Positions 27,733 through 37,265 of a stretch of 64,000 bases of DNA are shown piece by piece. Location: NCBI GenBank assembly GCA_951813065.1, contig CATOTH010000003.1, positions 62,001-126,000 of the forward strand. Direction: 5' to 3'. The translations under genes were made by a program, and so were the position numbers. The first letter of the stretch is position 1; each line of letters begins with the position of its first letter. The notes beneath the pieces were generated by a model. The model saw only the letters and a list, made by a program, of their open reading frames with translations. It was not told the DNA's origin and searched no databases. The stretch comes from an uncultured Bryobacterales bacterium. Its GTDB lineage: Bacteria; Acidobacteriota; Terriglobia; Bryobacterales; UBA6623.

Positions 27733-27763
27733 GAGTTCGTACTCACAGGAGGGCAGTGCCTTG

Positions 27764-28807
27764 ATGAATCGGCTCGGAACCAGTATGAAATGGGGATCCG
27801 CGGTCTGCTTCGTGGTGTCGTTCGGATTGCTGCTTGCAGCCTTGCCCCTGGACAGCCTGATGGACGCCCTGCGTGGCTGGATCGCAGGGCTCGGGCTCTG
27901 GGCCCCACTGGCTTACGCGCTCACCTATGGCTTGGCTGCAACACTGTTCATCCCGGCGTCGGCGCTATCCCTGGCAGCCGGCGTTCTCTTCGGAGTCTGG
28001 CTTGGCACTGCGGTCGTCTGGTTCGGAGCCACGCTCGCGATCGCCCTTTCGTTCCTGATCGCCCGCTATGCCGCAAGGGCTCGCGTCGAGGACATGTCCA
28101 GAACCAGGCCCAGATTTGCGGCCGTTGATCGCGCGGTTGGCGAGCAGGGCTGGAAAATCGTCGCGCTCGTGCGCCTTTCTCCGGTGTTTCCGTTCACCCT
28201 CCAGAACTATCTGTTCGGTATAACGGCAATCCCGTTCTGGCGATACTTGATCTCCAGCACTACGTTCATCATTCCCGGAGTTTTCCTGTACGTGTACGTG
28301 GGTTATGCCAGCGGCGAGGCGGCCGCCGCTGTTGGAAGCGCAAGTGGTACGGATTCATTGAAGCTGGGCTTGCAACTAGTAGGCTTGCTGGCAACCGTGG
28401 TCGTGACCGTGTTGGTGGCGCGAATCGCAGCAGGAGCCATCGCCAAGCATGCGCCCGACAACGGCGCCACCCCGACGGCTCAAGCGCGGAAAGAGGAACC
28501 GGCCGGCTCGGTCGTGTCGGCCAAGGCCGGGCTAGTATTCGCGATTTCTCTCGTCTGCTTGCTGGCAAGCATACTTGCGTTCAGCCGGCGTGGGGCGCTC
28601 CGAGAACATTTGCTGCCCCCTAGAGCAGAGCTGACCGAGCGATACGCAAGGCCCTGGGGCTTGGCCACCTTCGACTACGGGCTCGGACAGGTGTTGCGCA
28701 GGGACGCAGGAGACCCTGCACCGACGCATGGATCCCTTCTGGCCGTCCCCCTGCGCGGCGGCGAGCCCGCCGCGATTGGCGAGAGCCGCGCAGTCCGAAT
28801 CCGCTGA
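27764..28807 (+). CDS. TVP38/TMEM64-family (VTT-domain) membrane protein with C-terminal extension
   Basis: About 347 residues from ATG 27764, with AGGAGG 10 bp upstream. The VTT core is visible: LFIPASALSLAAGVLFG, FLIARYAARARVEDM and VALVRLSPVFPFTLQNYLFG. These proteins are inner-membrane, DedA-related scramblases or transporters. A further membrane helix (about 260-280) and a roughly 60-residue tail of unknown nature exceed the usual 220-250-residue family length. Next downstream is a flavin disulfide reductase, a pairing seen repeatedly in bacteria. Confidence 0.85.
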   Translation: MNRLGTSMKWGSAVCFVVSFGLLLAALPLDSLMDALRGWIAGLGLWAPLAYALTYGLAATLFIPASALSLAAGVLFGVWLGTAVVWFGATLAIALSFLIARYAARARVEDMSRTRPRFAAVDRAVGEQGWKIVALVRLSPVFPFTLQNYLFGITAIPFWRYLISSTTFIIPGVFLYVYVGYASGEAAAAVGSASGTDSLKLGLQLVGLLATVVVTVLVARIAAGAIAKHAPDNGATPTAQARKEEPAGSVVSAKAGLVFAISLVCLLASILAFSRRGALREHLLPPRAELTERYARPWGLATFDYGLGQVLRRDAGDPAPTHGSLLAVPLRGGEPAAIGESRAVRIR

Positions 28808-28892
28808 CTGCCTTACGATTAGGATCTGAACTTCCACTCGCTCACGTTCGCTGCCAACCCGCGTCAACTGGGCCACCGCTGCTAGAGAGCCA

Positions 28893-30434
28893 ATGCCTAG
28901 ATCGATCGAATCCATAGTAGAAGCCAGACCGCTGGACGAGCACAATCGGGTGCTAGTGGGGAACGTGCACCCCCAAGACTGGGAAAACCCTGTACCAAAG
29001 GGCCGCTATCACATGGTCGTCATCGGTGCCGGCACGGCGGGCCTGGTCACCGCCATCGGAGCCGCTGGCCTCGGAGCCAAGGTTGCCTTGATTGAACGGA
29101 ACCTCATGGGCGGCGACTGCCTCAACTCCGGCTGCGTTCCGTCCAAGGCCCTGATCCGCGCCGCTCATGGCGCGGCCAACGTGAGGGACGCAGGCCAGTT
29201 TGGGGTCCGCGTGGCCGAAGGAGCCAGCGAGATCGACTTTGGCCAAGTCATGGAGCGCATGCGCCGCCTGCGGGCCGGAATCAGCGCCCACGATTCCGCT
29301 CGCCGGTTCAGCGACCAGGGGATCGACGTGTACCTCGGCCAGGCGACGTTCACCGGACCCCGGCAAGTACGCGTCGGAGACCAGACGCTGGAGTTTGCCA
29401 AGGCCTGCGTGGCGACGGGAACTCGGGCCATGGTCCCGCCGGTCCCCGGACTCGACAAGGTCGGTGCCCTTACCAACGAAACCGTTTTTGCGCTGACCGA
29501 GCTGCCCAAGCGGCTGGCGGTCATCGGCGCCGGTCCGATCGGGGTGGAGATGGCACAATCGTTCGCACGTTACGGATCGCAAGTCACGTTGATCGAGGGC
29601 GGGCGCGGTCTCTTGAACCGGGAAGACCGGGACGCAGCGGCAGTCGTAGAGAGATCCTTGCGGCGCGACGGTGTTTCCATGCTGTTTGGCACGAAGGCAG
29701 CGGCGGTCGCTTCTGACCAAGCCGAGCTACTCGTGAAGGTGGCCTCGGAAGATGACGGCAAGCCGAGCGAAGTCCGCGTAGACCGGATTCTGGTCGCTGC
29801 CGGCCGCATGCCGAACATCGAGGACCTCGGCCTCGATGCGGCGGGCGTTGAGTGCGACAAGCGGAGGGGGGTCATAGTGGACGACCGGCTGCGCACATCA
29901 AATCCCCACGTGTACGCCGCGGGTGACATTTGCTCGGCCTACAAGTTCACGCACGCTGCCGACGCCATGGCCCGCATCGTGATCGGGAACGCGCTCTTCT
30001 TCGGACGGTCCAAAGCCAGCTCGTTGAACATTCCATGGTGCACGTACTCGGATCCGGAACTGGCTCACCTGGGGCTAAGCGAAAGCCAAGCCGAGGAGAG
30101 GAACATCGCAATCGACACCTACAGGACTGAGATGAGTGCTGTCGACCGGGCCGTTCTGGACAGCGAGGCCGAGGGCTTCGTGAAAATCCACTGCAAGCGG
30201 GGCACGGACAGAATCCTCGGCGCGACGATCGTCGCGCGTCATGCGGGCGAGATGATTTCCGAGGTCACGACGGCGATGACGGCCGGCGTCGGCTTGCGCG
30301 CAATAGCCAGCACCATCCACCCCTACCCCACCCAAGCCGAAGCCATCCGCAAGACAGCCGACGCTTATCAGCGAACACGCCTGACACCGACCGTCCAGCG
30401 GCTACTCAAGGCAATCCTGCGGCTTCGCGGGTGA
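28893..30434 (+). CDS. FAD-dependent pyridine nucleotide-disulfide oxidoreductase (MerA-like, not MerA)
   Basis: 513 residues. FAD-binding VIGAGTAG (44-51), redox pair GGDCLNSGC (C76, C81), NAD-binding VIGAGPIG and the second FAD motif YAAGD are in the standard order. The dimer-interface motif reads IHPYPTQAEA. There is no N-terminal mercury-binding domain and no C-terminal CysCys pair, so mercuric reduction is unlikely despite the usual database label. A roughly 38-residue N-terminal extension precedes the flavin fold. Location cytoplasmic; partner probably the VTT protein upstream. Confidence 0.85.
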   Translation: MPRSIESIVEARPLDEHNRVLVGNVHPQDWENPVPKGRYHMVVIGAGTAGLVTAIGAAGLGAKVALIERNLMGGDCLNSGCVPSKALIRAAHGAANVRDAGQFGVRVAEGASEIDFGQVMERMRRLRAGISAHDSARRFSDQGIDVYLGQATFTGPRQVRVGDQTLEFAKACVATGTRAMVPPVPGLDKVGALTNETVFALTELPKRLAVIGAGPIGVEMAQSFARYGSQVTLIEGGRGLLNREDRDAAAVVERSLRRDGVSMLFGTKAAAVASDQAELLVKVASEDDGKPSEVRVDRILVAAGRMPNIEDLGLDAAGVECDKRRGVIVDDRLRTSNPHVYAAGDICSAYKFTHAADAMARIVIGNALFFGRSKASSLNIPWCTYSDPELAHLGLSESQAEERNIAIDTYRTEMSAVDRAVLDSEAEGFVKIHCKRGTDRILGATIVARHAGEMISEVTTAMTAGVGLRAIASTIHPYPTQAEAIRKTADAYQRTRLTPTVQRLLKAILRLRG

Positions 30435-30462
30435 AGGCGGACGTCACACAGGCCAGGCCGAG

Positions 30463-31164
30463 ATGCGAGCGTCGATCTCAGTCATCATCCCGACGCTCAA
30501 CGAAGAGCAAGCTATCGGGGGGACGATCCGCAGTCTTGAAGGTTCGGATATTGATGAATTGATCGTTGTCGACGGCGGAAGCTCCGACCGTACGACCGAG
30601 ATTGCGGAAGCGCTGGGAGCGCAGGTTCTGCACGGTCCGGCCAACCGGGGCCGCCAACAGAACCTTGGTGCTCAGCGGGCCAAGGGCTCCGTCCTGCTGT
30701 TTCTGCACGCTGACACAGTGCTGTCAACCGGTTTCGCCGATCAGGTCAGAACCGTGCTTGCCAAACCCGGTACCAGCGCCGGCGCCTTCCGCTTCCGCCT
30801 GGACGCGCCCGGATGGAACATGCGGCTGGTCGAGACGGTGGTTGCGATGCGCTGCCGCGCCTTCGGCCTGCCGTACGGTGATCAAGCGATCTTCGTGTCA
30901 CGGACAGCGTTTGATCGGGCCGGACAATTCGCCGAAATACCAGTCATGGAGGACTTCGACTTGCTCCGCCGGCTGAGAAGACTCGGGACCATCTCCCTTG
31001 CGGACGGAAGTGCCACCACGTCGGCTCGCCGCTGGCACCGGGAGGGGGTTTGGCGGGTCACGCTAAGGCACCAGATATGCATCCTCGGATACTATGTCGG
31101 GGTTCCCCCTCACCGTCTTGAACTCTGGCGAAACTCAGCGCCTGGCACGGATCTGAGGGCATAG
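30463..31164 (+). CDS. TIGR04283-type family 2 glycosyltransferase
   Basis: 233 residues. GT-A fold start SVIIPTLNEE, LIVVDGGSSD, then GRQQNLGAQRAKG and LFLHADT (metal-binding DxD equivalent), matching the TIGR04283 group annotated in arsenosugar biosynthesis. Later YGDQAIFVSR and MEDFDLLRRLRR fit. No arsenic-methylating or other arsenosugar genes are nearby, so the arsenosugar role is not supported by context. Starts 28 bp after the flavoprotein. Confidence 0.85.
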   Translation: MRASISVIIPTLNEEQAIGGTIRSLEGSDIDELIVVDGGSSDRTTEIAEALGAQVLHGPANRGRQQNLGAQRAKGSVLLFLHADTVLSTGFADQVRTVLAKPGTSAGAFRFRLDAPGWNMRLVETVVAMRCRAFGLPYGDQAIFVSRTAFDRAGQFAEIPVMEDFDLLRRLRRLGTISLADGSATTSARRWHREGVWRVTLRHQICILGYYVGVPPHRLELWRNSAPGTDLRA

Positions 31165-31205
31165 CTAGCGTTCGGGCTTTTAGGCATTCCCTGCCGGCAA
31201 GTCGG

Positions 31206-31502
31206 TTGTCTGTACGATACAAGGCAGTGTCACCGGAACCAGCGGCGAAAATCAAGACCTTGAGCGACTTGAATCCGGGAACGACCGCTCTGATCGGGGA
31301 GTTGGACATGGACGAAAGCGATTCGGTGCGCTTGATGGAGCTGGGATTCATCCCGGGGACGCCCGTGTCGTGCCAGCGGAGGGTGCCGCTGGGCGATCTT
31401 GCTGTCTACCAGCTCGACGGCGCGCAGATCGCAGTCCGGCGGGAGACAGCGTCCCGAATCCGCATCCGGTCAGTACAGGCTTCGGGGACCGCGGATGCCT
31501 AG
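31206..31502 (+). CDS. feoA: FeoA ferrous iron transport protein
   Basis: About 98 residues from TTG 31206, or 91 from GTG 31227; neither has a strong ribosome binding site. The SH3-like FeoA core is clear: LMELGFIPGTPVSC, LGDLAVYQLDGAQIAVRRE. FeoA is a small cytosolic partner of FeoB. The end overlaps the FeoB start by 8 bp, indicating translational coupling. Confidence 0.88.
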   Translation: MSVRYKAVSPEPAAKIKTLSDLNPGTTALIGELDMDESDSVRLMELGFIPGTPVSCQRRVPLGDLAVYQLDGAQIAVRRETASRIRIRSVQASGTADA

Positions 31503-33366
31503 CATGGCGGAAGCTGGTGCTGTTGCGGACAGCCCGGAGCAGCGGTCCCTGCGAACCGTCGCGATTTGCGGCCCCCCGAACGTCGGCAAGTCAACATTCT
31601 TCAACCGACTGACCGGGTTGCACCAGAAGGTGGCGAACTACCCGGGTATCACGGTGGAGAAGCGAATCGGCAGGGTCGAGCTTCCCAACGGTGAGCATGT
31701 GGAGTTGCTCGACTTGCCAGGCATCGTCGGTTTACACCCGCGGTCGGAAGACGAACGGATCAGCGTCGACGTGCTCAAGGGAGACAGCCCCATGTCGGGC
31801 AGACCGTCAGCGGCGATCCTGCTCCTGGACTCGACGAACCTTCAAGCCCAGCTGCGCCTCGTCCCGGGAATCCTGGGATTCGGACTCCCGACCCTGGTCG
31901 TCCTGAACATGTCCGACGACCTGGAGGCCCGCGGGGGAAGCGTAGACATCGAGGCTGTCGCCAAACAGGTAGGGGCCCCGGTGGCCGCGGTCAGCGCACG
32001 CCTCGGCACAGGAATGGAAACGGTGCTGCGGTTTCTCGAGGGCGCTACTGCCCCGCCCCAGCGCGTCGAATTGCCGGTCCTCAACAATATTCCCGCCGAG
32101 CAGCGATGGGCGACCGGCGTCGCACGACAAGCACACTACCATCCACCTGAGCCGTCGCTGTGGGGACGTCGGCTGGACAAGGTGTTCCTCCATCCGATCG
32201 CCGGGCCGCTCATTTTCCTCGCCGTGGTTGTCGCCGTCTTCCAGAGTATTTTCACGCTAGCCGTGCCTCTGATGGATGGGGTGGAAGACTTTATCGGTCT
32301 GACAGCTGGCTGGCTCGGCACGCTAATGCCGGACTCCATGCTCAAGGGGCTCCTGTTGGATGGCGTGTGGGGCGGCGTCGGTTCCGTCGTGGTGTTCCTA
32401 CCGCAGATTCTGATTCTCTTCCTCTTCATCGGGATCCTGGAGGACTCCGGATACCTAGCGCGGGCAGCCGTCATTGCGGACAGGTCGATGCGAGCCGTGG
32501 GGCTCGAGGGCCGGTCATTCATCCCGCTGATGTCCTCCTACGCCTGTGCAGTGCCGGCGATCATGGCGGCCCGGACGATCGAGAACCAACGAGACCGGAT
32601 GGCGACGATTTTCATCGCTCCCCTGACGACCTGTTCAGCGCGATTGCCCGTGTACGCACTGCTGATTGCGGCGTTCATCCCGGAGCGTCCGATCCTCGGC
32701 CCGTTCCTTGGCACTCGGGCCACAGTCCTTCTTGGAATGTACGCAGTCGGATTCGCTGTCGCCTGTGCCACAGCCTGGCTGCTCAAGTCGACCGTCCTGA
32801 AGAGCAGTCCGCTTCCGTTCATGTTGCAGCTGCCACCCTACCGCTGGCCGACAATCCGCTCGCTCTCGCTCCGGCTGTTCGACAGAGCGAGAGTGTTCTT
32901 GCGCCGCGCAGGCACTGTGATTCTCGTGACGACCATCGTGTTGTGGTTCCTGGCGAGCGTGCCCTATGTAGACGGCCAACCGCCTGAGATTGGCGACAGC
33001 CTCGCGGGGTCCATCGGCAAGACGATCGAACCACTTGTCGAGCCACTGGGCTTGAACTGGAAGATCGGGATCGGCCTGATCACGTCGATGGCCGCTCGCG
33101 AGGTGATCGTGGGGACCTTAGGCACGATTTACGGCATGGAGGCTGACGAGGATTCTCCGGACCTGCAGGAGGCCTTGAGATCAGACCTCTCATACGGCAG
33201 CGCAATCGCCCTGCTGATGTACTTTGCGTTCGCTATGCAATGCATGTCGACTGTCGCGGTTGTGCGTCGAGAAACGGGCGGGTGGAAATGGCCGATAGCG
33301 CAGTTTGCCTATATGCTGGCACTCGCCTATGGGACAGGGTTTGCAGCGTACCGGATCTTCGGCTGA
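31495..33366 (+). CDS. feoB: FeoB ferrous iron transporter
   Basis: 623 residues from ATG 31495 (alternative ATG 31504). An N-terminal G-domain with GPPNVGKST, LLDLPGIVGL and VVLNMSD is followed by gate-domain membrane helices. SYACAVPAIMAARTI and TTCSARLPVYALLIAAFIP carry the conserved transport Cys residues, and GTLGTIYG lies near the end. FeoB takes up Fe2+ through the inner membrane with GTP hydrolysis. It is somewhat shorter than the common 700-770 residues. FeoC is absent. Confidence 0.92.
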   Translation: MPSMAEAGAVADSPEQRSLRTVAICGPPNVGKSTFFNRLTGLHQKVANYPGITVEKRIGRVELPNGEHVELLDLPGIVGLHPRSEDERISVDVLKGDSPMSGRPSAAILLLDSTNLQAQLRLVPGILGFGLPTLVVLNMSDDLEARGGSVDIEAVAKQVGAPVAAVSARLGTGMETVLRFLEGATAPPQRVELPVLNNIPAEQRWATGVARQAHYHPPEPSLWGRRLDKVFLHPIAGPLIFLAVVVAVFQSIFTLAVPLMDGVEDFIGLTAGWLGTLMPDSMLKGLLLDGVWGGVGSVVVFLPQILILFLFIGILEDSGYLARAAVIADRSMRAVGLEGRSFIPLMSSYACAVPAIMAARTIENQRDRMATIFIAPLTTCSARLPVYALLIAAFIPERPILGPFLGTRATVLLGMYAVGFAVACATAWLLKSTVLKSSPLPFMLQLPPYRWPTIRSLSLRLFDRARVFLRRAGTVILVTTIVLWFLASVPYVDGQPPEIGDSLAGSIGKTIEPLVEPLGLNWKIGIGLITSMAAREVIVGTLGTIYGMEADEDSPDLQEALRSDLSYGSAIALLMYFAFAMQCMSTVAVVRRETGGWKWPIAQFAYMLALAYGTGFAAYRIFG

Positions 33367-33389
33367 CCCCAGCCTCGGCATGAACGGGT

Positions 33390-34022
33390 TCAGGACAGCA
33401 TCAGCTTGACCCAAAGGACAAACAGGAACACACCGAATCCAAGAGCTGCCGAATACTCCCGATTGACGAAGTAGAGCTTCCATTCGAACTCCTCGCGCGA
33501 CGCGTAGCGGGGGGCGAGAGACGGCACGAAGCGCGGCACTCGGGCCTCGTACTCCCGAAAGCCCGGCAGGATCTTGCGGATGTGATCCTCCTCCTCGCCC
33601 ACCACCGGCAGAAACCACAGTACGAAGACGGCCGCAATCGCAATTACCAAGACCAGATGCGCGGCAGTGATCGCCAATCCGAGGGCGGCGATCAAGCTGC
33701 CCACATAGAGCGGATTGCGGACATGGGCGTACGGTCCGGACACGGCGAGTTCCTGGTTCTTGCGGAGGTGGCCGGCTGCCCATGCCCGAATGGCAAGCCC
33801 ACCAATCGCGATCGGCACGCCTGCCATGAGGCTGTCCGGCGTGGGACTTGCGAGCACGCAGGCACCTGCCGCCAACAGGACGCCGACGGGAACACGGGTC
33901 TTGGCGGCCCATTTCGCCCAGCGTTTCCACGCCGTCAGGGCTTCTTGGTGTGGATTGCTGGCTGCCACTGATCCCCTCGATTGCCGTGGATTCGGACCTG
34001 CTGGGTGCCTGCCAAGAACCAT
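33390..34022 (-). CDS. ICMT/PEMT-like membrane methyltransferase
   Basis: 210 residues from ATG/GTG-type start at 34022; a GTG at 33968 would trim 18 non-conserved residues. Several hydrophobic helices and the signature GPYAHVRNPLYVGSL plus GEEEDHIRKILPGFREYE match the isoprenylcysteine carboxylmethyltransferase family, which uses S-adenosylmethionine at the membrane. Bacterial substrates are mostly unknown. It is convergent with feoB (23 bp apart). Confidence 0.8.
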   Translation of the reverse strand: MVLGRHPAGPNPRQSRGSVAASNPHQEALTAWKRWAKWAAKTRVPVGVLLAAGACVLASPTPDSLMAGVPIAIGGLAIRAWAAGHLRKNQELAVSGPYAHVRNPLYVGSLIAALGLAITAAHLVLVIAIAAVFVLWFLPVVGEEEDHIRKILPGFREYEARVPRFVPSLAPRYASREEFEWKLYFVNREYSAALGFGVFLFVLWVKLMLS

Positions 34023-34268
34023 TTCCTCGCGGCCTCATCCGCGATTCTCCCGAAAGAGCGATCCGCTCTCGCAAGGGTTAAGAAGGTGCTTGGATACAAC
34101 TGGATCTCGCGCTGGACGCCCCCATCAGAATCCCAGTACCAGCGGCCCGACGCAACCAGCCCGGAACCCGCGGGAGCCGAGCACGGCCAAACGGGGTTTC
34201 GGAGTAGACTCGATGTACCGTTCCGTCATGGGGCTTTGGACTTGCCGGACCGCTGTGGAGGGCCGCCA

Positions 34269-35123
34269 GTGAATCTCGAAGAAACGCTGTGTAAGGCTGC
34301 GGCTACCCTGCGGTCGCACCGCGTCGAGGTCCCCGAACTGACTGCCAGGGTGTTGCTCGCGCATGCGCTGGAGCGTGATCAGTCCTGGCTCGCCGCCCAC
34401 TCTGACGAGCCGATCGCCGAAGACCGAAGGCAAGGCTACGCGGAAATGATTCGGACCCGCTGCGAGGGGATCCCTACACAATACATTTGCGGATACCAGG
34501 AATTCTTTGAACTGGCCATTCACGTTACGCCAGACGTTCTGATTCCACGACCCGAAACAGAGCACCTCGTTGAAGCCGCCATCGCGCGGGTGCGGCCGGG
34601 AGACCGTGTGGCTGACATCGGAACGGGGTCGGGAGCGATCGCCATTGCCGTCGCCAGAAACTCGCCCGGCTCGGTCATCTCCGCTTCCGACCTTTCCTCC
34701 CGGGCTCTCCGGGTCGCCGCGGCCAATGCAACCAGACTGGAAAGCTCAGTGCAATTCTGCCAAGGTGACCTAGCTGGCCCGTTTCGCCAAGGAAGCTTTG
34801 ACGTTGTCGTCTCGAATCCGCCTTACGTGCCGCGCAAGGACATGGGCGGTCTCCAGCGGGAGTTGCGTCACGAGCCGTCAATCGCATTGTTTGGCGGCGA
34901 AGACGGGCTCCGAATCGTCGGACGGCTCGTTCATGATGCGCCGCGCATTCTCAAGCCGGGAGGGTGGTTCCTCGCCGAAATTGGATTCAACAGCCGCCCG
35001 GCGATCGAGGCCATGCTGAGGCGGCCCGAATGGGCACAGCCCGAGTTCCTCAAAGACCTAGCGGGAATCGACCGAGTGGTCGCCGTTCGGCGGTCATCCA
35101 GCTCGCTTCATAGAGACGCATAG
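34269..35123 (+). CDS. prmC: Release factor glutamine methyltransferase
   Basis: 284 residues from GTG 34269 with GGAGG 8 bp upstream; the longer frame upstream is not conserved-looking. LIPRPETEHLVE, the SAM site VADIGTGSGAIAIAVA and the catalytic NPPYV (183-187) identify PrmC/HemK, which methylates the GGQ glutamine of RF1 and RF2. The prfA gene usually beside it is absent here. Confidence 0.92.
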   Translation: MNLEETLCKAAATLRSHRVEVPELTARVLLAHALERDQSWLAAHSDEPIAEDRRQGYAEMIRTRCEGIPTQYICGYQEFFELAIHVTPDVLIPRPETEHLVEAAIARVRPGDRVADIGTGSGAIAIAVARNSPGSVISASDLSSRALRVAAANATRLESSVQFCQGDLAGPFRQGSFDVVVSNPPYVPRKDMGGLQRELRHEPSIALFGGEDGLRIVGRLVHDAPRILKPGGWFLAEIGFNSRPAIEAMLRRPEWAQPEFLKDLAGIDRVVAVRRSSSSLHRDA

Positions 35124-35234
35124 AAGCTGGCGACTCGGAGGGGGGCCTGGTCTACCCGCGAACGATCCCACCAACGAGCGCTTGTGCGGGGCCGGGGTGT
35201 CATGACTACCTATAATCGCTGTTCATCATCGCGT

Positions 35235-37235
35235 ATGTCGGAACTGCGTATCGCCATCGCATTTCTTGCCCTGGGAGTAGCCGCTTCCGGGCAGGAACCT
35301 GCCGCCGACGGCAGGACTTCGTTCGCCAACCATTGCGTACTCTGCCACGCGGGGGATGGCAACGGAACCAATCGCGCGGCTGGAATCCTTGAATTCGTCC
35401 GGGCAAACCCGCCAGGAGACGTCGCCGACCTGATCCGGAACGGCGTCCTCGAAAAGGGCATGCCTGCCTTCGACCTCCCTGCTCCGGAACTCCGCAAACT
35501 GGTCGAACACCTCGCCTCCCTGTCGGCCGAGTCCGGTGAGGAGCCCGTGACGCGAACCGTGGAACTCGTGCTTTCCGACGGATCGTCAGCGCGGGGCGAG
35601 TTGCTCAACGAGAGCGGTTTCGACGTGCAACTCCGCACCGCGGACGGCCGGTTCCGATTCCTGCATCGGGATGGACACACCTACCGTGATGCCGACTTGG
35701 GCCCGAGTACCGACTGGCCGACGTATCACGGAGACTATTCAGCGAACCGGCACAGCACGATGGACCAGATTCATCGGGGGAACGTCGGCGCGCTTGCACC
35801 GGCGTGGTTCTTTCCTGTTCCGGGCCAGCGCATGATCGAGGGCACTCCCGTGGTGATCGACGGCGTCATGTATATCACGGGAGTGAACCAGGTCTTCGCG
35901 CTCGAGGCGGCCACGGGCCGCGAGATCTGGCAGTATTCCCAGCCCCGTACCAAGGGGCTGCTCGGTGACGCAGCCATTGGGCTGAACCGCGGGGTGGCAA
36001 TTCGGGGAGACCTGCTATTCGTGATCACCGACCATGCCCACGCAATCGCCCTGGACCGGTGGACCGGAGCGCTTGTTTGGGACGTTGAAATGGCCGACTA
36101 CCGGGACCACTATGGTGGCGTTGCCGCCCCCCTTGTCGTTGGCGACCTGGTATTCTTCGGCATCTCGGGCGGCGATACCGGCCTACGAGGCTTTCTCGAT
36201 GCCTACCACGCCGAAACCGGAGAGCGTGCGTGGAGGTTCTGGACGATTCCCGCCCCTGGGGAGCCGCTGTCTGAGACCTGGGGCGATCCGAAAGTCCTGG
36301 AGAGGGGTTGTGGGGCAACGTGGCTGACGGGAAGCTACGATCCTGATCTGAATGTCCTCTACTGGGCGACGGGAAACCCCTGTCCAGACCTGAACGGCGA
36401 CCGGAGGCCCGGAGACAACCTGTACACCAACTCCGTCCTGGCGCTTGTACCCGAAACCGGCGAACTCCTCTGGTATTTCCAGTTCACGCCCCACGATACG
36501 CATGACTGGGACGCCCAGGAACCGTTGCTTCTGATCGACGAGGAGTTTCGCGGTGAGCCCCGCAAGCTCTTGGTCCAGGGGAACCGCAACGGATTCCTCT
36601 ACGTCCTCGACCGGGTCACGGGGGAATTCCTGCTAGGAGAGCCCTTCATCGACCAGACCTGGGCCGAGGGCATCGCCCCAGACGGCAGGCCGATCGTACT
36701 GCCCGGCAGCGATCCCACCGAGGAAGGCAGCGCCGTCTGCCCCGCAATCCGCGGCGCCACGAACTGGTGGGCATCGGCCTTTAACCCGGACACCAAGCTG
36801 TTCTATCTGATGGTCCACGAATCGTGCATGGTCTACAAGAAGACAGACAGGCCGTGGCAGCGTGGGCAGTCGTGGCTCGGAGGAACATTTCACTTGACTG
36901 ACGACTCGCCGAACCAGCGACACATCCGGGCTCTTGACATCCAGACCGGCGCAACGATCTGGAACTACGCGCAGACAGGTGCCTCGACGACCTACTCCGG
37001 AGTGCTGTCCACCGCTGGCGGCCTGGTCTTCTTCGGCGAGGACAGCGGCGCGTTCGCGGCACTTGACGCGCAATCCGGAGATCCGCTCTGGCACTTCCAG
37101 GCCAACCAGGAGTGGAAGGCTTCCCCGATGACCTACATGGTCGGCGGCCACCAGTATGTTGCGATCGCATCGGGCTTGGGCTTTTGGTCGTTCGCGTTGC
37201 CTGAAACGCACCCCGATCTGACCGGGGGCCGGTAA
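35235..37235 (+). CDS. PQQ-dependent quinoprotein dehydrogenase with N-terminal cytochrome c domain
   Basis: About 666 residues from ATG 35235, the start that gives a signal peptide (MSELRIAIAFLALGVAASGQ). A haem site HCVLCH (C34, C37, H38) in a short cytochrome c domain (to about 95) precedes a linker and an eight-bladed PQQ propeller. DWPTYHGDYSANRHS opens the propeller; WATGNPCPDLNGDRRPGDNL and HDTHDWDAQEP are active-site segments of type I quinoproteins. Periplasmic alcohol or sugar oxidation feeding electrons to the haem is expected. The cytochrome is N-terminal, whereas most quinohaemoproteins carry it at the C-terminus. Confidence 0.87.
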   Translation: MSELRIAIAFLALGVAASGQEPAADGRTSFANHCVLCHAGDGNGTNRAAGILEFVRANPPGDVADLIRNGVLEKGMPAFDLPAPELRKLVEHLASLSAESGEEPVTRTVELVLSDGSSARGELLNESGFDVQLRTADGRFRFLHRDGHTYRDADLGPSTDWPTYHGDYSANRHSTMDQIHRGNVGALAPAWFFPVPGQRMIEGTPVVIDGVMYITGVNQVFALEAATGREIWQYSQPRTKGLLGDAAIGLNRGVAIRGDLLFVITDHAHAIALDRWTGALVWDVEMADYRDHYGGVAAPLVVGDLVFFGISGGDTGLRGFLDAYHAETGERAWRFWTIPAPGEPLSETWGDPKVLERGCGATWLTGSYDPDLNVLYWATGNPCPDLNGDRRPGDNLYTNSVLALVPETGELLWYFQFTPHDTHDWDAQEPLLLIDEEFRGEPRKLLVQGNRNGFLYVLDRVTGEFLLGEPFIDQTWAEGIAPDGRPIVLPGSDPTEEGSAVCPAIRGATNWWASAFNPDTKLFYLMVHESCMVYKKTDRPWQRGQSWLGGTFHLTDDSPNQRHIRALDIQTGATIWNYAQTGASTTYSGVLSTAGGLVFFGEDSGAFAALDAQSGDPLWHFQANQEWKASPMTYMVGGHQYVAIASGLGFWSFALPETHPDLTGGR

Positions 37236-37265
37236 GGCCGCCAGCGGCAGGCCGCAGCTGTGCTC

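Noticed and set aside
28893..30434. Calling the flavoprotein a mercuric reductase
   Set aside because: No N-terminal mercury-binding domain, no C-terminal CysCys, no mer genes nearby.
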